64,000 nucleotides of DNA, taken from Cyclina sinensis. Taxonomy: Eukaryota > Mollusca > Bivalvia > Venerida > Veneridae. The translations under genes were made by a program, and so were the position numbers. How positions within the stretch are numbered: position 1 is the stretch's first letter; the number at the start of each line of letters is the position of its first letter. The notes under the pieces are model-generated. The model saw only the letters and a program-made list of their open reading frames with translations. It was not told the origin of the DNA and did no database searches. Of the stretch, positions 61,101 through 64,000 are shown piece by piece. The DNA is taken from assembly GCA_012932295.1 (NCBI GenBank), contig JAAONU010000001.1, positions 54,781,693-54,845,692 of the forward strand, given 5' to 3'.

Positions 61101-63389
61101 AAGTTATGGCCAATGTTAAAGTTTTTGGACAAATGGATCTTCAAGATGAAGGTCATTCAAATATAGGTCAGTGTAAAGGTCTTGTCCAAAGGGTGTTGTG
61201 TCCAAGTATGAAGTAAATCCACTTACTAATAAGATTGTTATAGTCAATGTTAAAGTTTTCGGACGGACTGACGGACGGATGGCTGAACGAACTGACGGAC
61301 GGACAGTTCAAAAACTATATGACTCCCTTTGGGGCATAATAAAACACTACTATTATCATGTTTTAACTATGCTTGTAAGTTCAAGGTTAATGTAACATAA
61401 AACTACAAGAAAGAGAGCTTAAATACTTACAGACATTTCCTATAGGACATAACTATCATCTTATATTTTCTACACGACCATAGTGCTCGACAAGCAATGT
61501 TACCTGGAAAGTGGACTTTTTGGCTAGTAAAACAGTGCTGTCTAAATACAATGCAAACTGGATTATCAATGGTATTTTTACAATTTCAAAAGATATTTAC
61601 AGTTCACTTACTGTAGGAAACACCTCTGGAATGAAACTTGCAAGCTTCATGAGTTCCTGACTAAAGGGTTGTAGATTCTGCAGCAGACTGACCCTGGAGG
61701 ATGAGCTGAGGCTCGGACACAGGTATGTCATCAGCAGTACCATCTGCCTCACTATGGAACCCAGGAAAGATTTCTCTATTTTTGGTACCAAGTCTTTAAC
61801 AGACTCTTGGTCCTTCTTCTGAAGAAGCTTGCAGGCATCTGTTGCCCTCTGAGCCACCAGTATAGCATCTGCAAATCAGTCCAAATCAGTCCATTATATA
61901 TAGTATCTTATTATACAAATCTTTAATTCCTGTAGAACTCTCATTTTATTTACATTTTATATAGTTATTTTTCATCTGATTTTAAAAGTTAATATAGATG
62001 GTGGAACTTCACTGCATTAAGTTTGAGACGATTTTTTAATCAAGACATGTTAAAAAGAAATCAGGCTGGCCCAGCTAGCTCAATTGGTAGAGCATCAGAT
62101 TGTCAATCCTGAGGTTCCCAGTTTGATCCCCATATGGGTTGGCAAAATTTCTCAATAAGTAATCTCAGACAATGCGTCTATAGGTCATTTGTCACTCACC
62201 TCTGAATCAAGTGAGGAAGTAGTCAGTCGTTTGTGGAGAAATAGGTTAGTAAACTGGTTCGATACCCAGGCACACTTGTTAGGTGGACTGACTGTCTGGA
62301 TTTGACCACAGTTGTTAAAACTGACATTATACCCCCTTAAACCAAACTAAAAAGAAATCTTAGTATTTGTTTGAATTTCTATTGTAAAACTTACAAGTGG
62401 TAGCTGTGTGCATGCCCTTGACCTTGATGACATCAGATCCTTCAGAAGCTTGCCACCATGTCCAGGCAAGAAGTGATGTTTGTAGTGAGCTTACCAGCTG
62501 TAGCAAGGGAAGTAACTGGTCATTTGCTGCACCTGATTTCACGACAAGGCTGAACTCATGGAATGTGACCATCACCATGGTTTCCATGACCTCAAGGACT
62601 TGAGATGGGTCAAAGTTCTTGAAAAAAGAAAAGAACATGCAAAATGTAACTCTCAGGTTTTCTCAAATCTCTTTCAATTCACAGATTGGCATTATGTAAC
62701 TATTTTCTTGAGTAAAACATCATGGTTTATGAAGCAAGTGTTGTTTTAAACAACACTTTCTATATGACAAATGACATGGGAAAAACGGCACTCAGACATA
62801 CATATAATTTGGAAATTGATTGTTTAACTTATTTTGAATGAATGATATCCCAGGATAACTGTCTTAAAATTTCAGCTTCCTGAATAGAACAGATACGATA
62901 TATTATCATTTGAAGAGGAACATAACACAAAAAATTAAAATTCCTTAAAATAATGCCACATACACTAATTTGACGTCAGATGCTATCTTAGTTCCATTTG
63001 GCAGTAAATCAATAAAGAAGATTTTATATAATTACATTTTAGCTATTTCATAGTAAGATTACATTTTCAGTGTATCCTACCTTTTCACAAAACTATAAAT
63101 CATTCAAAGTAGTGTTTTATTTGGGTAACATTTTTATATAAGAAAGAACTGTGTCCAAAAACTGCTGTCATGGTTTTACACTTATATGATGTTGTTAACA
63201 TTTTTCCATCATTTTTCTATTCATGACAAATTTAAGAGCAAGTTTCTTTTTTAACAATGGTAAGTTTATGAAACAACTTACATCAGATGGATTTTTAGGC
63301 AGATCCAACAAGCCCCTAGGGTCCACTGAACTGAAGAACTGGCACAGCGACTGGAATACCAGCATAACTGAAGGGGTTTCAGACAGGGT
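26861..63389 (-). CDS. ZZEF1: ZZEF1 orthologue, C-terminal ~2,000 residues, 45 exons, 5' part outside window
   Basis: Exons in transcript order: 63389-63282, 62617-62395, 61868-61612, 60638-60466, 59688-59414, 59058-58925, 58808-58759, 58613-58444, 58370-58173, 56882-56736, 56176-56103, 55988-55928, 55871-55803, 55480-55404, 54125-54017, 53770-53589, 53280-53214, 52909-52688, 52275-52134, 51447-51396, 50691-50534, 50232-50011, 48387-48313, 47690-47569, 47084-47014, 46656-46575, 46329-46229, 45848-45731, 44948-44895, 44557-44426, 43583-43472, 43205-43018, 42603-42340, 41746-41646, 40190-40134, 39282-39172, 38741-38567, 38128-37952, 37570-37368, 30683-30568, 29935-29788, 29200-29084, 28767-28605, 27997-27926, 26998-26861 (TGA). 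All are GT/AG; phases join except at the 61-nt exon 55988-55928. Tandem ZZ fingers and the C-terminal blocks (LWTSLVYVA, GLLKPLWQLY, RALTELF) identify ZZEF1. The vertebrate EF-hand and DOC domains are N-terminal, so beyond the window. Human ZZEF1 is about 2,960 residues. A ZZ domain of human ZZEF1 is reported to read histone H3 N-termini. Exon 58808-58759 is the least certain. Confidence 0.93.
29788..30683 (-). CDS. ZZEF1: ZZEF1 exons completing the second WGYKF beta-domain
   Basis: Exon 30683-30568 (STREQDVLMFSTSSDMQQ, ending NSFQVP) and exon 29935-29788 (GDTIYYEFETELASANTHWG, then YKFTVTAGTRDSFETGYIIL). With exon 37570-37368 these make a complete copy of the domain also encoded by exons 60638-60466 and 59688-59414. 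The 6.7-kb intron between 30684 and 37367 contains the full-length LINE. Confidence 0.88.
30830..31546. repeat. Dispersed repeat units and tRNA-like SINE piece, split by the LINE
   Basis: Units share CTATGAAGTTTGAAAGCTGT-type sequence, GTCAAATGGTACTTGAGTTA and GACCTTGACCTTTGAC. A tRNA-like segment on the minus strand at 31431-31506 includes GCCGGACTCCTTATC and B box GGTTCGAATCCC. The last unit stops at the LINE insertion point (31546) and resumes at 37131, running to about 37300. Confidence 0.65.
31533..31546 (+). repeat. Left target-site duplication of the LINE
   Basis: AAGTTGGTCAAATG, identical to 37131-37144. Both copies are in register with the repeat unit that the LINE interrupted. Confidence 0.9.
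31547..37130 (+). mobile_element. Full-length L1/Tx1-like LINE with poly(A) tail
   Basis: The 5,584-bp element is bounded by perfect 14-bp target duplications and ends in about 40 A after the signal AATAAA (37075-37080). The 5' region (31547-32917) is AT-rich and holds no recognisable ORF1. The single large ORF has both endonuclease and reverse transcriptase. It lies antisense to ZZEF1 in a large intron. The intact ORF and undamaged duplications indicate recent insertion. Confidence 0.92.
32918..36703 (+). CDS. LINE ORF2: APE endonuclease / reverse transcriptase (1,261 aa)
   Basis: The frame is uninterrupted from MNNLCIYSYNCRGL. The AP-like endonuclease occupies about residues 1-240: SYNCRGL, LQETH (about 38-42), CGDYN (about 140-144) and the catalytic SDHSSV near its end. 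The reverse transcriptase spans about 400-850: a leading block FIRSRSNWVDNGEK, motif A MLIDFEKAFDSL, motif B GCRQGDPISPYIFIL and the catalytic FADDT at about residue 713. Near the C-terminus (about 1,145) is CTFCKKREETLSHLFWEC, the Cys/His motif of L1 and Tx1 groups. The enzyme would nick target DNA and copy the element's RNA by target-primed reverse transcription. All catalytic residues I can check are present. The ATG at 32918 overlaps the TGA of a 65-codon upstream frame (ATGA), which may be chance. Confidence 0.93.
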   Translation: MNNLCIYSYNCRGLRAQRKRTDIFDFFKEKKVDILCLQETHFTQEIEKTIYTEWNGNCFFSHGKSNAKGVAILFKRNLDIEINDINTDRNGSFLSMHLKFQDTNFILLNLYAPNFDSPSFFSDIFKIVDSYSTCNNLIMCGDYNLVVDPQINYDNYRSTAHHVKARKFLLDKMESRFLVDPFRVLHDNIKKFTWRRLNPLQQGRLDFFLISNTLVDKVIECNIDISYKSDHSSVLLNSNFSLIRHGKGFWKFNNSLLNDKMYVESINKLIDKIIMQYCLPVYNLENILKIDYENIHFVINDELFLETLLMEIRGKTISYASHKSKERKTYESQLLSEIADIESNLTEENKENLLELQNRLQELRDFKLKGSFIRSRSNWVDNGEKVTQYFCTLEKQHVINKTIHYLEKEDGSKIYEQNEILKETSDYYENLYRKQNLADKINLTDYLKNCPVSKLQNDQADNLEGLLTLDEITLTLKNMKNDKSPGCDGFSVNFYKMFWCKMGKFVLRSINHAFMLGKFSRNIKLGTITCIPKENKPKQYLKNWRPITLLNVVYKLATGSIANRLKTVLNFLVSKDQTGFIKGRYIGENTRLLYDIMNFTENNKIPGLVMLIDFEKAFDSLSFDFIEETMLFYNFGYMIRKWIRLFLYNTEVCVQINGFNSEFFEVGRGCRQGDPISPYIFILCAEILAIKIRNSSDIKGIKIEEEEYKIAQFADDTSLLLDGSKKSLDTALDTLNYFSFISGLKVNFDKTKVIWIGSLKYSTRSIKTRWKLSWGETQFKMLGMVFDVNLNNMLSLNFDGKIIKINKFIQYWKRRRLTPLGRIVVIKSLLLPLLTHLFFSLPNPRKDFLNKLSKCLVDFMWDGKAKIKQSIVIKDYTEGGLKMVDITSFIYSLKVKWIRNYILHGDSKCYKLVKVMFNIDKLLCVGSMYCEAIIPRLKNDFWKDVLVAYKCYINKYKIETTEELLDLPLFYNSSFLINKQHIYLPELFNRGIRYVKDVIDRRGVFVGIKYLEQVIGKKLNFLNIMGLQKSLTSFIKTLKFPVEYRLGAEYNNPCMNCYLKPLLLKQNTNQFVYKTISNNEDIPTSQKKWNDEFINETIDWKNIYNRVFKCTKDSYIQWLQTRILHRILPTNSLLHKMSIKDNNLCTFCKKREETLSHLFWECRDLSRIKHYISDKLVEIGYNCLITKLKVLLGSENNKYDLDILILEYKRYVFLCKINKTNPSIKGFQNSLKLAWDIYKSTTTTDKLLSYWSVVRSFTENT
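37131..37144 (+). repeat. Right target-site duplication of the LINE
   Basis: AAGTTGGTCAAATG directly after the poly(A) tail; matches 31533-31546. Confidence 0.9.
37952..38272 (-). CDS. ZZEF1: ZZEF1 exon with duplicated acceptor and in-frame extension
   Basis: The standard exon is 38128-37952 (VNMAMSVLYARQVLTSLLAH..., 59 codons, phase 0 at both ends). A 144-bp tandem duplication (about 38078-38221 and 38222-38365) repeats its first 50 or so coding bases with the acceptor and adjoining intron. The outer acceptor (TTGCAG before 38272) is intact, and the frame stays open from 38272 through the intervening intron into the standard exon, because 144 is a multiple of three. Use of the outer acceptor would add 48 residues including a second VNMAMSVLYARQALTSL. 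Which acceptor is used cannot be told from sequence. Confidence 0.7.
39302..39569 (-). mobile_element. tRNA-headed SINE, same family as 62063-62348
   Basis: The head on the minus strand (about 39569-39510) resembles a tRNA with CTTAACTCAGTAGGTAGAGC. The body shares AGTCAGTCACTTGTGGAGAA-type sequence with the copy in a later intron. Possible 7-bp target duplication GAAATCA at 39295-39301 and 39570-39576. Confidence 0.6.
39925..40084. mobile_element. MITE-like element, related to 42688-42872
   Basis: Begins CCAGTATAGCATACATGCCA and ends CCTTCCTGGGATGGGATATA-TGTTTTGG. The interior has GGTCTTTTTATATAGGGG and GTCCATTTTGAAAAAGCC, matching the other copy. The right end is the more faithful inverted arm. 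Confidence 0.55.
40333..41302. mobile_element. TIR element (about 970 bp) in a ZZEF1 intron
   Basis: The left end AGCTTGCATACATGCCGTT and the reverse complement of the right end, AGCTATCATACATGCCGTT, match at 17 of 19 positions; sub-terminal sequence (TTAACGGGAGA / CGAGTAACGGGAGAAC) is also related. The interior is richer in GC and CpG than the intron around it and has no supported ORF. Non-autonomous; superfamily unknown. Confidence 0.5.
42340..42603 (-). CDS. ZZEF1: ZZEF1 exon encoding an acidic/serine-rich linker
   Basis: 88 codons, phase 0 at both ends. The middle is low-complexity and acidic (KDEDTDSDDSLMSDSSSSIS), between helical ends LSLMLYTHEGCTTTVKK and INIVDELDMFHELDEKT. Probably a disordered loop and a candidate phosphorylation region (casein-kinase-like S/T-D/E sites). 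Confidence 0.85.
42688..42872. mobile_element. MITE-like element with ~30-bp inverted ends
   Basis: The left end CCAGTAAAACATAAATCCCA and the right end TGGGATATATGTTTTACTGG are near-perfect reverse complements. 185 bp, no ORF, intronic. Same family as 39925-40084. Confidence 0.7.
43600..43925. repeat. 27-bp minisatellite, about 12 copies
   Basis: Unit ATTCAGGTAAAATGTATCAT + ACTGAAC, nearly identical between copies, in the intron between exons 44557-44426 and 43583-43472. The 146-codon open frames over it come from the 27-bp period. Confidence 0.92.
48825..48985 (-). repeat. Dispersed repeat end, same family as 54137-54990
   Basis: Contains TCCTGACCAAGTTTCATTAC, a GACGGAC/GACGACAGATG tract and TAGCTCAGATGAGCTGAAAA, which is the terminal sequence of the longer copy at 54137-54990. 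Confidence 0.55.
49372..49960. repeat. Dispersed repeat with three diverged units
   Basis: Three units of about 150-170 bp share AAATTAATCAAAGGGTCATA, CTCTGGTGTTACTGAT and ATTTGTATTGAGTGACATGA, and close with GACAGACAGAAAGATGG. Intronic in ZZEF1; no ORF. Confidence 0.6.
50534..52275 (-). CDS. ZZEF1: ZZEF1 exons encoding the tandem ZZ zinc fingers
   Basis: Exon 52275-52134 (AVQMFIARFCDLLEVEVN, then CDGC and RCLQCIDMDLCSTC) holds most of ZZ finger 1. Exon 51447-51396 (GGVEPEKHTDEHDIIHLV) supplies its closing His residues. Exon 50691-50534 (YKCNKC, HCNECEDFDLCLGC, then HTAQHSITKFHQL) is ZZ finger 2. Both fingers retain the C-x2-C, C-x2-C, C-x2-C pattern and the His pair used for two zinc ions, so both should fold. 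The pair is the defining signature of ZZEF1. A 23-bp minisatellite fills part of the intron between the first two of these exons. Confidence 0.95.
51526..51880. repeat. 23-bp minisatellite, about 15 copies
   Basis: Unit ACAACTACCTGACTACTGAT + CAC, with two main variants (CCTGACTAC and CTTGTCTAC) interspersed. Lies between the two exons that encode ZZ finger 1. Confidence 0.92.
54137..54990 (-). repeat. Dispersed mollusc-type repeat with four ~145-bp internal units
   Basis: Begins AGAGTGCCAAGATGGCCCTA and ends TAGCTCACCCCGAACATTCG + CTCAGATGAGC. Inside, four units share TTGACCCCGTGACCTACTTT, GATGACCCATATATAATCCC and AAGACAAACATTCTGACC. The inverted TAGCTCA ends are typical of a family common in bivalve introns. 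Confidence 0.7.
55928..55988 (-). CDS. ZZEF1: ZZEF1 61-nt exon whose inclusion breaks the frame
   Basis: MVKNDWFLSSTCNILEEINQ follows exon 56176-56103 in phase 0, with a good acceptor (TTTCAG) and a GTAGTA donor. The exon leaves one extra base, while the next exon (55871-55803, LSKQKLSKQMKKLSR) only reads correctly in phase 0. The intervening intron would be just 56 nt. Skipping the exon joins 56176-56103 to 55871-55803 in frame. Reading on without splicing hits a TGA. Explanations are a one-base sequence error, a skipped (poison) exon, or a junction I have misplaced. Confidence 0.5.
56992..57686. mobile_element. TIR element in a ZZEF1 intron
   Basis: The left end GGATACAGAAGAACCCCTCC and the reverse complement of the right end, GGTACAGTACAACCCTCAAA, are similar, and sub-terminal parts repeat CCTCCAAA-TGG and CGG-CAAAATG-CCAG in both arms. 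About 695 bp, no transposase frame; the right arm is better preserved. Confidence 0.5.
58820..58895 (-). mobile_element. tRNA-like remnant
   Basis: The minus strand contains TGGTTTAGGGGTCTGAGTGT, a TTCTGACCTTGAGGTCACAT stretch resembling anticodon and T-arm regions, but no cloverleaf. It lies next to the least certain ZZEF1 exon (58808-58759). Confidence 0.35.
59414..60638 (-). CDS. ZZEF1: ZZEF1 exons encoding the first WGYKF beta-domain
   Basis: Exon 60638-60466 (VESAHNYENNVHYTQVFSCP, GATKFIVEFDARCETERR) and exon 59688-59414 (YDYLVFTDAKGQQMRFDQ, HIHFLFHSDSSNTEWGYKF, KVTARG). The arrangement PGA-x3-IV-FD-C-T, then Y-L-F, then S-T-WGYKF-VTA is repeated near the C-terminus at 37570-29788. By pattern this is a CUB-like beta sandwich; the fold name is inference. 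Confidence 0.85.
60771..61345 (+). repeat. Dispersed repeat, four ~135-bp units ending in GGGGCATAATA
   Basis: Units share AAGGTCTTGTCCAAAGGGTG, TCCAAGTATGAAGTAAATCC and ACTTACTAATAAGGAAGTTA. The 3' end has a (GGACGGA/CTGAC)n tract followed by ATGACTCCCTTTGGGGCATA. Open frames over it are by-products of the repeat. Confidence 0.75.
62063..62348 (+). mobile_element. tRNA-Asp-headed SINE with perfect 11-bp target duplication
   Basis: The head (about 62067-62143) has AGCTAGCTCAATTGGTAGAG (A box), an anticodon arm CAGATTGTCAATCCTG with GTC in a 7-nt loop, and B box GTTTGATCCCC; the acceptor arms CCCA/TGGG pair. The body contains TCACTCACCTCTGAATCAAG and GAAGTAGTCAGTCGTTTGTG. AAAAAGAAATC occurs at 62052-62062 and 62349-62359. 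Same family as 39302-39569. Confidence 0.85.
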
Positions 63390-63616
63390 CTGCAAAGTAA
63401 TTGAACACTTTAATAAGAATTAATCTCACATAACATCAGTTTTCTGTTAAAAACTTTTTTACCAATACAGTACTCTGAAAAAAAGAAGGTTTTTAATGTT
63501 AAAAAAGACATAAATTCATAATACTTGAGACATCATAGGAGACACAAGTTTATCACCTTGAATGATAATGTATGATCTGAAGAGCTTCATACACATTCTT
63601 CTTTCATCTCAAACAT

Positions 63617-64000
63617 GCAACACTATCAGGGGGTAACATGTAACACTATCAGGGGGTAACATGTAACACTATCAGGGGGTAACATGTAACACTATCAAGA
63701 GGTAACATTAACACTACAAGGTAGTAACATGTAACACTATCAGTGGGTATCATGTAACACTATCAGGGGGTATCATGTAACACTGCAAGGTAGTATCATG
63801 TAACACTATCAGGGGGTATCATGTAACACTATCAGGGGGTATCATGTAACACTATCAGTGGTTAACATGTAACACTAGAAGGTAGTAACATGTAACACTA
63901 TCAGGGGTATCATGTAACACTATCAGGGGGTATCATCATGTAACACTGCAAGGTAGTAACATGTAACACTATCAGGGGGTATCATGTAACACTACAAGGT
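63617..64000. repeat. 22-bp minisatellite running off the window edge
   Basis: Unit GGGTAACATGTAACACTATC + AG, at least 17 copies with variants (TATCATG for AACATG; CAAGGTAGT for TCAGGGGGT). It lies in the ZZEF1 intron upstream of exon 63389-63282, so the next upstream exon is beyond the window. Confidence 0.92.

Noticed and set aside
60770..61395. Several 65-88 codon frames with the recurring residues KYEVNPLTNKEVM
   Set aside because: Translation of a tandem dispersed repeat; no exon structure.
62067..62143. Functional tRNA-Asp(GTC) gene
   Set aside because: It is the head of a SINE with a body and target duplications, and several stem positions do not pair well.

Overview
The window is a piece of an animal nuclear genome, most likely a bivalve mollusc. 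It is AT-rich, has short exons with canonical GT/AG introns, and carries tRNA-derived SINEs, an L1-like LINE and dispersed repeats of the type common in bivalves (runs of 'gaccttgacctttgac', ends reading 'gggggcataa'). The species assignment is inference; the gene assignments below rest on hand-translated exons whose phases join.

Layout. 1-7650 is repeat-bearing intergenic DNA with two palindrome-rich elements: a GC-rich fold-back at about 1187-1702, and an odd 1.26-kb element at 3259-4517 made of a diverged 20-bp self-complementary unit between terminal inverted repeats. 7651-13239 (+) is a complete four-exon gene for a CDR2/CDR2L-type coiled-coil protein (445 aa). A young SINE sits directly in front of its exon 2, and a decayed minus-strand coding fragment lies in intron 1. 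15500-22800 holds four intronless paralogous genes (109-119 aa, three minus, one plus) of a family I do not recognise. At least three of the four are followed by a histone-type 3' stem-loop (6-bp stem, 4-nt loop, ACA flank) and a GAAAGA element downstream, and three share an upstream sequence module. This cluster is the best candidate for an undescribed system.

26861-63389 (-) is the 3' two thirds of a ZZEF1 orthologue: 45 exons, about 2,000 residues, running off the right edge inside an intron. It carries two tandem ZZ zinc fingers and two copies of a beta-type domain ending in WGYKF-VTA. Its introns hold a full-length single-ORF LINE (31547-37130, 14-bp target duplication, intact endonuclease and reverse transcriptase), several SINEs, MITE-like elements and four minisatellites.

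Three spots in ZZEF1 deserve attention: a 144-bp tandem duplication of an exon edge that keeps an in-frame 48-residue extension open, a 61-nt exon that breaks the reading frame if included, and the LINE inserted antisense in intron. No rRNA, CRISPR or convincing functional tRNA gene is present.
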